Below, one piece after another: positions 17,601-26,859 of a stretch of 64,000 nt of DNA. The DNA comes from an uncultured Pseudomonadota bacterium. Lineage in GTDB: Bacteria; Pseudomonadota; Alphaproteobacteria; Rs-D84. The translations under genes and the position numbers were made by a program. The stretch lies in the NCBI GenBank assembly GCA_947307295.1, contig CAMZIQ010000005.1:1-64000 (forward strand). Reading direction: 5' to 3'. The stretch's first letter is position 1, and every line of letters begins with the position of its first letter. The notes below the pieces were generated by a model that was not told the DNA's origin, did not search any database, and saw only the letters and a program-made list of their open reading frames with translations.

Positions 17601-19422
17601 AAACCGTTGGATTTATACCATACGCATTTGTATCTTTATAAGCTTTAACAAACTCGCATTTACCAGGTTCAGTGTTATTCAAACCAAAACGCTGGTCATC
17701 AAATGCCGCTACCATTTCATAATCATGAATCATATTAAAACAATCATCTTCATAAGTATTCCCTTTGTTTTTAATTTTTAATTCAAAAACTTCATAAGAA
17801 CCCGTATATTGATTTCCTGCTTTTTTCCAACCATAAGATTCAACCTGTCCTTTGTAAACAATACCAAATACAGCCCGATGGTCATCGCCACCCTCCACAC
17901 CATTAACACCGAACGCATCATCAAACTCAAATTCATACTTTGTTCCATCAGCAGCAGTACACTGAACAAAATCTTGATTGCCTTTACCCTTATAAGCACT
18001 ACATGCCCCATTCATATCTACACAACGCACAATTTTTTTCATTTGAATTGCTGCATAACGTTCAGCTAAATAACATGCCTTATCCGGTTGCATTGTTTCT
18101 ATATCTTTGAAAACTCTTATACAATTGGCATCATTGTTATAACATGGTGATTTTCCCGTGTTCCACACCGCGTTGATTTGTATATCCAACATATCTTTTG
18201 CTTCTTGCAAGTCTTTAAGTTTATCCGCATATAAATCATTTATACGCTGTATAAAATTCATATACAAATTAACAGTTGTTGAATTTGGATTACATACTAT
18301 GTAAAAATTACCCTTAACCGCTTCTTCAATATCTTTTGTCATATCCAAAGGAACAGCCAATGCCCCAGCAAAAACATTATTTTCTATTTTTACACCGCCT
18401 TCTTTGTTTATTACACTGGGATAATCAGAAGCACATTTTCTTAAAGCTTCTTGATTTGCACTTACATATATCTCAAGTATTTCAGACTTTGCTTTACCAA
18501 TTTCCATAATTTTGCTATTTATATCCTTTTTTTGCTGTTCATAAGGTTCCATAGCACTTATTTGGGCTTTTGTCATTTCTACTGTTTGATTCACAACCCT
18601 TGTGTTATCTTGTTTAACAAGATTTTCATCTTTTATCCTGATACTCTCTGAATAATTAAAAGACTTTAATGGTTTAATATCTAAATCTAAAGATTGTTCA
18701 ACCTGCTTTGGTGCAAATTGTTGATATGAATATGTCCCAGATAATTGAAATTCTGTAAAATTGCCATTTGGATCTTTCTCTTGACATTGATATGTTTTTT
18801 TATTCATCCAATGTCCAGGTTTACACCTGAATGCCGTACAAGTACATACATATCTATCTTGACCACTATATCCACCCTTACGCAAAGTCACAAATCCATA
18901 TGATATATTTGTATCAGGTGTATTGCCACAAACATCACCTATACGCGTTTCTTCTGTAAGTGATGTCAACATATTTTGGCGTTTTTTGTTTTCATCAAAC
19001 GCTGGGGGACATTGTGCAAAATCCCATTGCGCTTCTATCTCTTGCTTTTCACATAATGCCAAATAAAAATCAACACATCTTTGAAAATCATTGGTTTTTG
19101 ATGAATTCACCCTGGTCAATCCGCCTGCAATACACGCCTTTACAATATCAGTTCCAGACACACAACCATGACATTCGCCATCTTGCAAACTGGTTGGTTC
19201 ATCTGCTGCCCTGTTTAACAAATACAAATATACTTCATTTACTTCACTTTTTCCGTCCTCGGTTTTAATCACTTTGTCAGCAAAAAACTCATTAGACACT
19301 TCTTCCATGACTTCTGGTGAAAACATATAGACACGCAAAGGCGGCACATCATCCAACGCAAACACAGATGATGTCGCGACAAAAACACCAATAAAACCAG
19401 ATATCAGCCTTTTTATTACCAT
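14611..19422 (-). CDS. Large secreted Cys-rich protein with C-terminal HEYSH zincin motif
   Basis: 1,603 residues. Signal peptide MVIKRLISGFIGVFVATSSVFA. Residues 23 to about 780 are Cys-rich, with many spaced pairs such as CHGC and CTC and a RCKPGHWMNKKTYQCQ segment, as expected of disulfide-bonded export domains. A hydrophobic Gly-rich stretch follows from Met785 (IAGGFVFATAITIITGGGG...), possibly a membrane-inserting segment. The rest is hydrophilic and helical until a zincin-type motif HEYSH (1328-1332). Glu1369 in LTEQSSYATGG is a candidate third ligand, about 37 residues on. Three 7-residue repeats follow. No known family identified overall; a polymorphic-toxin-like or surface effector protein is possible. 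The 105-residue gene is its immediate partner. Confidence 0.75.
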   Translation of the reverse strand: MVIKRLISGFIGVFVATSSVFALDDVPPLRVYMFSPEVMEEVSNEFFADKVIKTEDGKSEVNEVYLYLLNRAADEPTSLQDGECHGCVSGTDIVKACIAGGLTRVNSSKTNDFQRCVDFYLALCEKQEIEAQWDFAQCPPAFDENKKRQNMLTSLTEETRIGDVCGNTPDTNISYGFVTLRKGGYSGQDRYVCTCTAFRCKPGHWMNKKTYQCQEKDPNGNFTEFQLSGTYSYQQFAPKQVEQSLDLDIKPLKSFNYSESIRIKDENLVKQDNTRVVNQTVEMTKAQISAMEPYEQQKKDINSKIMEIGKAKSEILEIYVSANQEALRKCASDYPSVINKEGGVKIENNVFAGALAVPLDMTKDIEEAVKGNFYIVCNPNSTTVNLYMNFIQRINDLYADKLKDLQEAKDMLDIQINAVWNTGKSPCYNNDANCIRVFKDIETMQPDKACYLAERYAAIQMKKIVRCVDMNGACSAYKGKGNQDFVQCTAADGTKYEFEFDDAFGVNGVEGGDDHRAVFGIVYKGQVESYGWKKAGNQYTGSYEVFELKIKNKGNTYEDDCFNMIHDYEMVAAFDDQRFGLNNTEPGKCEFVKAYKDTNAYGINPTVFCSGATQFDFHSNSELSSWLEKYVADKAGVNINKVDCKSEIRWNDYCGGNNVRDKMKGREDWGRCGTPPACDDVKVCYVTDGGNKQKVSFVFDDLNQIFKAETYDKGARESFQCIVSGGTFDGYGCHFANESQCNDFAKGLKSICPDCKAPKWNPSIERCELQDAADMTWWSHGVRYMQIAGGFVFATAITIITGGGGSVTYALVLVEAGGAAIEIKTQMEIWEQPNEFIKKSKACHEVKCAKEYIDNYLNYFGNYSDWEYQGQVDIVDAEMARLLEIIEKDEASMTEFSKNYAKEVGWFKEGGIQGKETHLWNPNDWNADQAWRALGITMQFATMGTGVLTRLLGKSGKLAGKLSKTEQVLQGMTKKAKTGENVAGLAGTADNIQLDKVSEIVLRNKKIAKEQMAYVRQVYNSGPEGKKWVELWDKHAPRNQSLKDFQDAFKNDLRGTEEYFEKFSEEARRKRGGELTLAYQQKYGNTYADYEKIRSANQAEAIKNGKPVERLTPKTKGLESWTQEQIDAADEIYWAEWESGWVKNRELYSTYDPAVTNIKNEFKSSEEALDKEYDELVENYRKQHGTYTGFEDSPEYKELNKRYDDMREQYQYRMAESVPLPNLDINARRVANNFDNILAENADLAHRFDRWDKLSMNEKESLFQDLLNAYAAKYGTPKISVRSVQVPVREDGFLEYGHYYDGTFYINTLDVSTWQGPSRELALQAVAHEYSHAIDHISPNLGSVGQQLMKQGPYLYTNKGPSYPLSLTEQSSYATGGMIDARGNWPLENAVRAQGNAIKAQENAVKAQQLQGHFEKLKQIGYDRDIAHKFTFINSQDLEQALLSGKMREYTNNILNKVEEIEKYIKNNGDWSYGNNVAGWCSSLRKMLHSLEEMGDIGYKYGAKPAETLTEILQRFGMDRSYLSQKIFSGDKYAIEQFAKNWESNLAEIREKFNVALYNNGDDFIDLMNISKDIDKADSYIWKMKGENTGIIDIDELKKLIVQ
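15203..15265 (-). repeat. Three tandem 21-bp repeats inside the large secreted gene
   Basis: Units at 15203-15223, 15224-15244 and 15245-15265 differ at several bases but keep frame. They encode ENAVRAQ, GNAIKAQ and ENAVKAQ, about 20 residues after the putative third zinc ligand. In-frame heptads suggest a short helical or coiled extension whose copy number may vary between strains. Confidence 0.85.
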
Positions 19423-19479
19423 AAAGATACATTCCCCTTCGGCTGAATTGTATCATATTTTGGGTTTCAAAAAAAGATT

Positions 19480-20163
19480 TTATTTAGCGTTTATATTTTT
19501 CAAACCAGCTTTTGCAAAATCTGCACAAAGCATACCTATAAATGCCGCCAAAATAACATCACTTGGCCAATGTGCACCAATATAAATTCGTGACAAACCG
19601 ATAACTATCGCCAAAGTCCACGTAGCCCATTTAATCCGCGGAAATAACATACCTATCATAACCAATCCCGCAAAACTGACCGCTGTGTGTCCAGATGGCA
19701 TAGAATTAAACACATGTTCAAACGTTCCAGGAACAAAAAATGTCACATTAAGCGCTTCGTAAAGGACTGGTCTGGAACGACCAATTAAAACCTTTAAAAT
19801 ACCTGTTGTCACAATTGCCATAAAAACAGAACACAACAAATAAAAAGCATAACTATTCTTAATTTTTACAAATGCGAATCTGAAATCATTTTCGTTGGTT
19901 AATGCTTTGTAAATAAAAAATGCTATAACAGACAACACAGATGCAATCAACCACACCTTTGCACTAAATATCTTTCCCAACACAAAAGCAGCACTACACC
20001 AAAAGCCATCACCAAAAATCCATGGATTACATTGCGTATTATGTATCCAAGAATACAATACCTGGTCCAAGCCAAATATTCCAGCAAACACACACACCAA
20101 GGTAATCAATGCACCTATTAAAATCCAATTCCATTTCAAAGTATTATTTTGTCTTATAAACAT
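19480..20163 (-). CDS. PAP2-family membrane phosphatase
   Basis: 227 residues with about six membrane segments. The three phosphatase motifs are intact: KVLIGRSRP, PSGHT and SRIYIGAHWPSD, with the nucleophilic His in the last. PAP2 enzymes dephosphorylate lipid substrates such as undecaprenyl pyrophosphate, phosphatidylglycerophosphate or lipid A at the periplasmic face; which one applies here cannot be read from the sequence. It starts 1 bp after the S41-family gene stop and is probably cotranscribed with it. Confidence 0.88.
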   Translation of the reverse strand: MFIRQNNTLKWNWILIGALITLVCVFAGIFGLDQVLYSWIHNTQCNPWIFGDGFWCSAAFVLGKIFSAKVWLIASVLSVIAFFIYKALTNENDFRFAFVKIKNSYAFYLLCSVFMAIVTTGILKVLIGRSRPVLYEALNVTFFVPGTFEHVFNSMPSGHTAVSFAGLVMIGMLFPRIKWATWTLAIVIGLSRIYIGAHWPSDVILAAFIGMLCADFAKAGLKNINAK

Positions 20164-20164
20164 C

Positions 20165-21673
20165 TTATAAATCCATTAGTTCTTTGTATATCTTTTTGTC
20201 AGTTAACAGTTTTACACTCACCGCAGAAGCTACTGTATCTTCGTCTGTTCCGCTGGTAATTTTTGGGCAAGCCTTGCGCAAAGCAGTCACGTTAACATTT
20301 TTATCTTTGTTATAATCATGCGCATTAAAATCACCATTAAGAACATTAAGGAAAAATACTTCTTGTTGTTCAGAATTTCTTATATTAGATAAACATACCA
20401 AAGGAAACACACCGCGTCCATCCAGCACGTTGCCTGTACCGGTTTTTACTGATTTATTCAACAATTCTAAAACACCGCCATTTTTCAAATCTATCATCGT
20501 AGCGATTCTGGAACGACCAGCTGTCGGTGTCCCGATTAAAACCCCGCGTTTGTTTTCATAAAAAGCAGCCGCTATGGCTTCCGCGGTTCCACGTGTCGTA
20601 TCAGAAATCAATACAACAACCGGCGCTTCTGTAATTGCATCACCACCTGGAACAACTTCTAATTCATCAACAGCTGTCTCAGAAATTCTCATCACAGGAT
20701 TTTGCCCTATGAATAATCCTGCTAGTTTTGCAGCGGCTTTTTCATTATCGCCCATACTGGTTCTTAAATCTAAAATAATACCATCAACATTATTATATTT
20801 TGTTAACGCTTCATTTACGATATCTACCGCACCATCAGAAATTTTATGAATAACAATCTCTAATATACCCTTAGTAGTTTCATTTTTAGCCCGATAAATA
20901 ATATCTGCATCAGCCAACACCACAGTAGCACGACGCAAAGTGACATTTCTGTTTCCAAATGGTGTCAGTAATTTTAACTTTGCTGTGCCAGAATTATATC
21001 CAGATAATATTGCGGACATTTCTGAATCAGACATCTGCGCGACACGTTGTCCATTAACTTCGGAAATAATATCACCTTCGTGCATATCTGCCATATCAGC
21101 CGGAGAATCTTTAAATACCCCAGTTATTCTAAAATTCCCCTTGAAATCACGACCACCGTCAAAACCGATACTGGTTAAAATACGCGTATCAGCATCGTTT
21201 ATAGCGTCCCTAGAATAAACATAACTTCCATTTTGATCGATTCCAGAAAGCAACGCATTAACAACAACTTGATATAAACCATAATCCTTCAAGGCGCGCA
21301 AATTTGTATCCTTTTCACGCATTTTTAAAAGCAAAGCTGTGGTTATTTCACCATAAGCCTTCCAATCTTTACTTTCCGGGTAAGGATAATTAGCAATTAA
21401 TTCATCACCCCAAACCAAAACCGCTCTTTCGCCAGTTGAAGCAATATGAGCATCAGAATTCAAATTTTCCAGACTTTCAATCGCAACATCTATGTTTTTA
21501 CCAGCCCAATTTACACCGTCTAATTTTTCATAAATATCTGCAAAAACATCGGACATAGCGCGCACATCCAAACCATCAACTATTTTTTCATCATCATGAA
21601 ATAATTCAGCCGATTGCGCAAACACAGGCAAAACAATCAGACCAAGCGCCAAAAAGATTTGTTTTAATTTCAT
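20165..21673 (-). CDS. S41 (C-terminal processing protease-like) protein, Ser/Lys dyad not conserved
   Basis: The start is set at 21673 because it gives a signal peptide (MKLKQIFLALGLIVLPVFAQS) with SD GGAGAG upstream. A PDZ domain is visible (ITGVFKDSPADMADMHEGDIISEVNGQRV), followed by the S41 core (GIILDLRTSMGDNEKAAAKLAGLFI). In CtpA/Tsp the catalytic Ser lies 25 residues before the Lys of FGKG. Here the matching segment DTTRGTAEAIAAAF...GTPTAGRSR has Gly and Arg at those places. The protein may therefore be a non-catalytic periplasmic PDZ adaptor or use other residues. It follows secF by 40 bp. Confidence 0.82.
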   Translation of the reverse strand: MKLKQIFLALGLIVLPVFAQSAELFHDDEKIVDGLDVRAMSDVFADIYEKLDGVNWAGKNIDVAIESLENLNSDAHIASTGERAVLVWGDELIANYPYPESKDWKAYGEITTALLLKMREKDTNLRALKDYGLYQVVVNALLSGIDQNGSYVYSRDAINDADTRILTSIGFDGGRDFKGNFRITGVFKDSPADMADMHEGDIISEVNGQRVAQMSDSEMSAILSGYNSGTAKLKLLTPFGNRNVTLRRATVVLADADIIYRAKNETTKGILEIVIHKISDGAVDIVNEALTKYNNVDGIILDLRTSMGDNEKAAAKLAGLFIGQNPVMRISETAVDELEVVPGGDAITEAPVVVLISDTTRGTAEAIAAAFYENKRGVLIGTPTAGRSRIATMIDLKNGGVLELLNKSVKTGTGNVLDGRGVFPLVCLSNIRNSEQQEVFFLNVLNGDFNAHDYNKDKNVNVTALRKACPKITSGTDEDTVASAVSVKLLTDKKIYKELMDL

Positions 21674-21713
21674 TCTTTTCTCTCCTTTCTTTTCACTTAG
21701 TCTGACCATGTTT

Positions 21714-22577
21714 TTAATAATCAGTTTCTCTTAAATTAAAGTGATACAAAATAACATTAGAAATATAAATACTGGTTAATGTGCCACTTATTATAGAGAA
21801 TGTCATAGCGATTGCGAATTCTTGCAACATTTGTCCGCCAAAGATATAAATACCTATCATAGCTAAAATCGTAGAAACAGATGTAATAATAGTTCTATAT
21901 AACATTTCATTAATAGACAAATCAATTACATCACTGACCGGCATTTTATGGTATTTTTTAAGATTTTCATCAATTCTATCATAATTTACAACTTTATCAT
22001 TAACAGAATATCCAACACCCATCAAAATAACAGCAATCGCAGTTTGATTGAATTCCAGCCCGGCAATCGAAAAGAATCCGAACATTAATACAAGGTCAAA
22101 TACTAATGACACAAAAGATCCCACCGCATATCCACCACGATAACGAATCCAAATATAAACTGACATCATTATAAATGACACTAATATAGCCAGCACACCA
22201 CCACGTATCAATTCTCCCCCAATTTTTGGTCCCACAACTTGAACCTGGGAATAAGTCACGTGATCACCCAATATATTTTTAATAGCGCTGACACGTTCGT
22301 TTTGTTGTTCATCAGTTGAACCCTTTGGCAAACCAACGCGCAACAGAATTGCATCACCATCAACTTCTTGTAATTCTGGTTTAAAATCTGCCAAATCTTG
22401 ACGCATTTTATCTATGGTATATTCAGCAGTTGTCGGTTTAACTTCCATGGAAATACCACCAGAAAAGTCAATACCATAATTAAAACCTTTGAATAAAATC
22501 GATACTATAGATAACACAATACAGATTGCAGAAATCCAATATGATAATTTACGATATCTCATAAAATGCAGTTTCAT
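21714..22577 (-). CDS. secF: Protein translocase subunit SecF
   Basis: 287 residues, six membrane segments with the first periplasmic domain between TM1 and TM2. Motifs are KGFNYGIDFSGGISMEVKP after TM1 and ILMGVGYSVNDKVVNYDRIDEN in the TM4-5 region. SecDF uses the proton gradient to help pull exported proteins through SecYEG. It follows secD by 27 bp in the conserved yajC-secD-secF order. Confidence 0.96.
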   Translation of the reverse strand: MKLHFMRYRKLSYWISAICIVLSIVSILFKGFNYGIDFSGGISMEVKPTTAEYTIDKMRQDLADFKPELQEVDGDAILLRVGLPKGSTDEQQNERVSAIKNILGDHVTYSQVQVVGPKIGGELIRGGVLAILVSFIMMSVYIWIRYRGGYAVGSFVSLVFDLVLMFGFFSIAGLEFNQTAIAVILMGVGYSVNDKVVNYDRIDENLKKYHKMPVSDVIDLSINEMLYRTIITSVSTILAMIGIYIFGGQMLQEFAIAMTFSIISGTLTSIYISNVILYHFNLRETDY

Positions 22578-22604
22578 AACTTAACTCCTTAAATTGCACT
22601 TTCT

Positions 22605-24164
22605 TTATTTCATTCTTATATAACCGATTTTTCTGCTTTTACCATTCATATAGTAATCGACAAAAACGCGTGTTAATAACAAACAAGTAAATAATGTTGT
22701 TGCCACACCTATAGACAGCGTCACAGCGAATCCACGAATTGGACCAGCACCGAATTGGAACAAAATCAATGCACAGATTAAATTAGTTAATTCACCGTCC
22801 ATAACTGTTTTGGTAGAACGAGTAAAGCCATAATCAACCGCACGCAAAGTTGGCACGCCAGAACGAACTTCGTCACGAATTCTTTCGAACGGCAATATAT
22901 TTGCGTCCACAGCCATACCCAAAGTCAACACGATACCAGCGATACCAGGCAAAGTTAAAGTTGCGCCAAACAAAGCGGACACCCCAATAATCATAGCCAA
23001 ATTCACAATCAAAACGATATCTGCGAACAATCCGAATATGCCATACAGCATTAACATAAACACTAATATAAATACAACACCAACAACCGAACCTATTTTA
23101 CCAGTCGCGATTGTGTCAGCACCAAGCCCCGCCCCAACTGTTCTTTCTTCTATAACTGAAAGTGGCGCAGGCAAAGCCCCCGAACGCAACAACACAGCCA
23201 AATCTTTTGCACCCTGTAATGTAAAGCCACCAGATATTTGACCACGTCCACCAGGAATTGGTTCACGAATTGTCGGTGCAGACAAAACTTTATCATCCAA
23301 TACAATTGCAAAACGTTCACTTACATGCTCAGTAGTTAATTTTGCAAATCTACGTGTCCCAGAAGCATCAAATTCAGTTGTCACAACTGGCATATTATTC
23401 TGATCAAAATCAGCCTGAGAATTTTTTAAACTTTCACCAGAAACTTCAACCCTGGAATACACAGGTATTATTTGTCCTGGGTTATCCATAGATTCTAAAA
23501 ACATTGTGCCACTTGGTGCATGTCCAGAACGTAATTGTTCACTGGTAATATTTTCATTTACCAAATGGAAAGACATTTTTGCAGTCTGCCCTATTAATTC
23601 TTTGATATGTTCTGGATTATCTACACCAGGCAATTGAACCAAAATATATTTTCCACCTTGGGATTGAATCGAAGGTTCTTTTGTCCCCAATGCATCAATA
23701 CGACGTCGAACAATTTCAATACTACGCGACATAGCATCGCTTATCATTTCTTCACGTGCCTTTGCCGTATAAGACACCGTCAAAGTTTTACCCGAAGAAG
23801 AAATATCAACATTATTACCCAAAACGTTTCTCAAACGTCCTTTGGCTTTTGATACTTCGCCGTCATCACGAACCACCAAACTAACTTCTTTTCCAGTATT
23901 ACGCAATTCGGAAAAACGGATAACCCCTTTACTTCTGTCAATCATAGCGCTGCGCACTTCGTCATAAAGTTGAGCAGATTTTTCTTTTAACATAACATCA
24001 GTATCAACTTCTAATAATAATTGCGCACCACCTTTTAAATCCAATCCCAAAGGAATCGGTTGTATCCAAGACGGAAAATACGGTGCTAGTTTTGGCGACA
24101 TAGTTGGGACAGCCAACAACACCCCAAACAAAGAAATGAAAATAATCGCTAATTTTTTAAACAT
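22605..24164 (-). CDS. secD: Protein translocase subunit SecD
   Basis: 519 residues. The N-terminal TM is followed by IPLGLDLKGGAQLLLEVD and the P1 head region (RRRIDALGTKEPSIQSQGGKYILVQLPGVDN). The C-terminal membrane half has LTLGMAVDANILPFERIRDEVR, the RND-like transmembrane motif with its Asp used in proton coupling. Works with SecF and YajC at the Sec channel. Typical length. Confidence 0.96.
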   Translation of the reverse strand: MFKKLAIIFISLFGVLLAVPTMSPKLAPYFPSWIQPIPLGLDLKGGAQLLLEVDTDVMLKEKSAQLYDEVRSAMIDRSKGVIRFSELRNTGKEVSLVVRDDGEVSKAKGRLRNVLGNNVDISSSGKTLTVSYTAKAREEMISDAMSRSIEIVRRRIDALGTKEPSIQSQGGKYILVQLPGVDNPEHIKELIGQTAKMSFHLVNENITSEQLRSGHAPSGTMFLESMDNPGQIIPVYSRVEVSGESLKNSQADFDQNNMPVVTTEFDASGTRRFAKLTTEHVSERFAIVLDDKVLSAPTIREPIPGGRGQISGGFTLQGAKDLAVLLRSGALPAPLSVIEERTVGAGLGADTIATGKIGSVVGVVFILVFMLMLYGIFGLFADIVLIVNLAMIIGVSALFGATLTLPGIAGIVLTLGMAVDANILPFERIRDEVRSGVPTLRAVDYGFTRSTKTVMDGELTNLICALILFQFGAGPIRGFAVTLSIGVATTLFTCLLLTRVFVDYYMNGKSRKIGYIRMK

Positions 24165-24185
24165 AATAAAACCCCTAACAAAAAA

Positions 24186-24500
24186 CTATTCAACACTCGC
24201 AACTGCGTTTTTGTTAATTTCAACAACGACACCTTTTGCGATTTCTACATCCAAACTTTTTTCATTAACTTTCTTGACAGTTCCATAAATGCCGGCAGCC
24301 AACACACGATTACCAACCTTAATAGAATCTAACATTTTTTGATATTCTGCCATACGCTTTTTCCCAGGGCGTATCATAAATAGATACAATATCGCCATTA
24401 TTATAATACAATATATTATCATTCCCCACATACTGCCCTGAGGTTCTGCAAGTGGAGCGTTCTGAGTCACTTGATTTGCGATTTCTACTGTTTCGTTCAT
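24186..24500 (-). CDS. yajC: Sec translocon accessory protein YajC
   Basis: 104 residues with one membrane segment (MIIYCIIIMAILYLFMIRPGKKRMAEYQKML) and the conserved cytoplasmic SIKVGNRVLAAGIYGTVKKVNEKSLDVEIAKGVVVEINKNAVASV. It precedes secD by 21 bp, the usual arrangement. A good SD (GGAGAA) lies before the ATG. Confidence 0.95.
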   Translation of the reverse strand: MNETVEIANQVTQNAPLAEPQGSMWGMIIYCIIIMAILYLFMIRPGKKRMAEYQKMLDSIKVGNRVLAAGIYGTVKKVNEKSLDVEIAKGVVVEINKNAVASVE

Positions 24501-24569
24501 GAATATTCTCCTTTATTTATAAGACAACCCTAGTAAAAAAATGGACACAAGTAAAGTAAAAATCTTACA

Positions 24570-26303
24570 TTACCCCCTTTCAAATCTAAGGTCTAATTCA
24601 GATACAGGCACAACCTGATAAACTGGTCGCCCATGATTACATTCTCCGCCCCGCTCTGTCTTTTCAACATCCCTTAAAATCGCGTTCATTTCTGCCATAT
24701 TAAGACGTCTGCCAGCACGCACAGAATGATGACAGGCAAAATTAGCCAATTTTAAATGTAATTTTTCTTGTATTTTTGAAGAATGTCCATTAACACGTAT
24801 TTCATCAGATATCTCTTTAAAGCAAACATCCCAATTTAAATCCCAATCAGCAGGTTTTTCAAATATCGCTATTGCATTGTCACCAAACGCATCAATATTT
24901 AAACCACATTGTTTTAATTCATCTGAAATCATCAAAACAGATTCTACTTCCTCTGGACGTAATTTGATAACTATCGGTGTCAACAATGGCTGGGTTTTTA
25001 TTTCATGCTTTCGTAATTTTTCATAAGTAATTCTTTCATGTGCAGCATGTTGATCAACTATGACTAATCCAGCTGCATTTTCAGCCAAAATATATTTATC
25101 ATTTAATTGTCCAATAACACGTCCCAAAGGCAAATCAAATTCAGATTCATTTGATACATTTTGCACAACGTTAATTTGTTCTATACGGCTGTTTTTGTGG
25201 CTTACGTCTGGTTCTGCCACAAAATGTTTGGCATTAAAAAATGAACCTTCAGAATGTGGATTAAAACAAGCTTGCGTCAAAGGAATATGAAAATTTTCAT
25301 TATTAATCGTGACACTATTTTGTACATTTTGATTCAAAGTTTTTGATAAAACTTCACGTAAAGATTTGATTATAAAAGCCCGTACATGTGACGGTTCTAA
25401 AAAATGCACTTCTGTTTTTGACGGGGATACATTGACATCCACATGGTGCGACGGTAATTCAAGATACAACGCGCAAAGAGGAAATTCACGAGCGTGCATA
25501 ACATCCATATACGCAGCACGCAATGCTGTCACCAAAACCTTGTCTTTAACTGGTCGACCATTTACAAATAAATATTGGTCAACAGATGAAGCGCGCCGCA
25601 AAACAGGATTTGATATATAACCATGCAATTTCATATCAGCAGAAGAAGAAAAAGCGTTTACTTCTAACATTTGTCCACGTACATCTTCGCCCATAATAGA
25701 AATTACACGTTCCAGTAAATTTTGATTCTTAGGAAATCGCCATTTGTTATTCAACACGAACCCAACATCTACACGCGCCATAGCCAACCTTTTCACAGTA
25801 TCAACCACAGCCAACATTTCTGCTTTGTCCGTATGTAAAAACTTTAATCGCGCTGGTGTTTTGGCAAATAAATTAGCCACCCTTATTCGTGTTCCAGTTT
25901 CCCAATCAGACGGCTTTATTTCCCCAGTCTTAGCATCCAAAAACCAACCATTATCTTCTTTGCCATTATTGGTATCGATTCCCATATCGGATACAGACGC
26001 TATGGACGGCAAAGCTTCCCCACGAAATCCCATAAAATTAATATTCAACAAATCATCATTTGGTAATTTAGAAGTAGCATGACGCAAAATACAATTTGCT
26101 AAATCATCTTTACCCATACCTTTGCCATTATCAATCACACTTATCATAGTGCGACCACCATCTACAACATCTATAATTATCTGGTCAGCCCCGGCATCCA
26201 ACGCATTTTCAACCAATTCTTTAACAACACTAGCTGGTTTTTCCACTACTTCGCCCGCAGCGATTTGATTTATTAAAAAATCTGGTAAAACGCGAATCGG
26301 CAT
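24570..26303 (-). CDS. mutL: DNA mismatch repair protein MutL
   Basis: 577 residues. The GHKL ATPase N-terminus has IAAGEVVEKPASVVKELVENALDAGA, DNGKGM and MGFRGEALPSIASVS. The C-terminal domain contains DQHAAHERITYE, which fits the metal-binding endonuclease motif DQHAx2Ex4E, so this is probably the nicking type of MutL rather than the E. coli type. Late motifs ACHHSVRAG and CNHGRP are also present. The gene starts 1 bp after the greA stop and is likely translationally coupled. Confidence 0.95.
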   Translation of the reverse strand: MPIRVLPDFLINQIAAGEVVEKPASVVKELVENALDAGADQIIIDVVDGGRTMISVIDNGKGMGKDDLANCILRHATSKLPNDDLLNINFMGFRGEALPSIASVSDMGIDTNNGKEDNGWFLDAKTGEIKPSDWETGTRIRVANLFAKTPARLKFLHTDKAEMLAVVDTVKRLAMARVDVGFVLNNKWRFPKNQNLLERVISIMGEDVRGQMLEVNAFSSSADMKLHGYISNPVLRRASSVDQYLFVNGRPVKDKVLVTALRAAYMDVMHAREFPLCALYLELPSHHVDVNVSPSKTEVHFLEPSHVRAFIIKSLREVLSKTLNQNVQNSVTINNENFHIPLTQACFNPHSEGSFFNAKHFVAEPDVSHKNSRIEQINVVQNVSNESEFDLPLGRVIGQLNDKYILAENAAGLVIVDQHAAHERITYEKLRKHEIKTQPLLTPIVIKLRPEEVESVLMISDELKQCGLNIDAFGDNAIAIFEKPADWDLNWDVCFKEISDEIRVNGHSSKIQEKLHLKLANFACHHSVRAGRRLNMAEMNAILRDVEKTERGGECNHGRPVYQVVPVSELDLRFERG

Positions 26304-26304
26304 A

Positions 26305-26775
26305 TTAATCCTTGAATTTTACATCTACAATTTCTAATTCTTTTTCACCACTTGGTAATTTAACCGTGCAAATATCCCCAACACAATGACCAATCAAAGC
26401 ACGTCCAACTGGGGAAGTACAAGATATAACCATACGCCCATCAGATTCAACATCTGATAAAATACGACATTCCATTTTATTACCATCTTCATCTTCGGCA
26501 ACGACCTTTGCACCGAAAACAACCCTGTTTCCAGATAAATTTTCTATATCGATAATCTGCGCACTTTCTATGACAGATTCAATAAATTGAATACGTTTAT
26601 CAATCTGACGCTGTTTTTCTTTGGCAGCGCTATAATCAGCGTTTTCAGACAAGTCCCCCAAAGAACGAGCCCATTGAACAACCTTCAATATTTCAGGTCT
26701 TTGATTTTCCTTTAAATCTTTTAATTCTTTAACTAAATCGTCAAAACCTTGACGCGAAATTGGTCTTTTTTCCAT
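26305..26775 (-). CDS. greA: Transcription elongation factor GreA
   Basis: 156 residues. The N-terminal coiled coil carries the acidic tip SLGDLSENADYSAAKEKQ, whose Asp and Glu activate cleavage of backtracked RNA by RNA polymerase. The C-terminal FKBP-like domain ends with TSPVGRALIGHCVGDICTVKLPSGEKELEIVDV. It heads the greA-mutL pair and is divergent from the LptF/G permease gene with 84 bp between starts. Confidence 0.95.
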   Translation of the reverse strand: MEKRPISRQGFDDLVKELKDLKENQRPEILKVVQWARSLGDLSENADYSAAKEKQRQIDKRIQFIESVIESAQIIDIENLSGNRVVFGAKVVAEDEDGNKMECRILSDVESDGRMVISCTSPVGRALIGHCVGDICTVKLPSGEKELEIVDVKFKD

Positions 26776-26823
26776 TTATAACACCTTCAATTTTGAATAC
26801 ACAATATAACATAAATTTTAATT

Positions 26824-26852
26824 TTGCAATTATGATTTCAAACTATTATACT
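26824..26852 (+). promoter_or_regulatory. Promoter of LptF/G - XerD transcript
   Basis: TTGCAA (26824-26829), 17-bp spacer, TATACT (26847-26852). Only 7 bp remain to the ATG at 26860, so the mRNA would be almost leaderless. No SD is visible ahead of that ATG, which agrees. Confidence 0.5.
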
Positions 26853-26859
26853 ATATATT

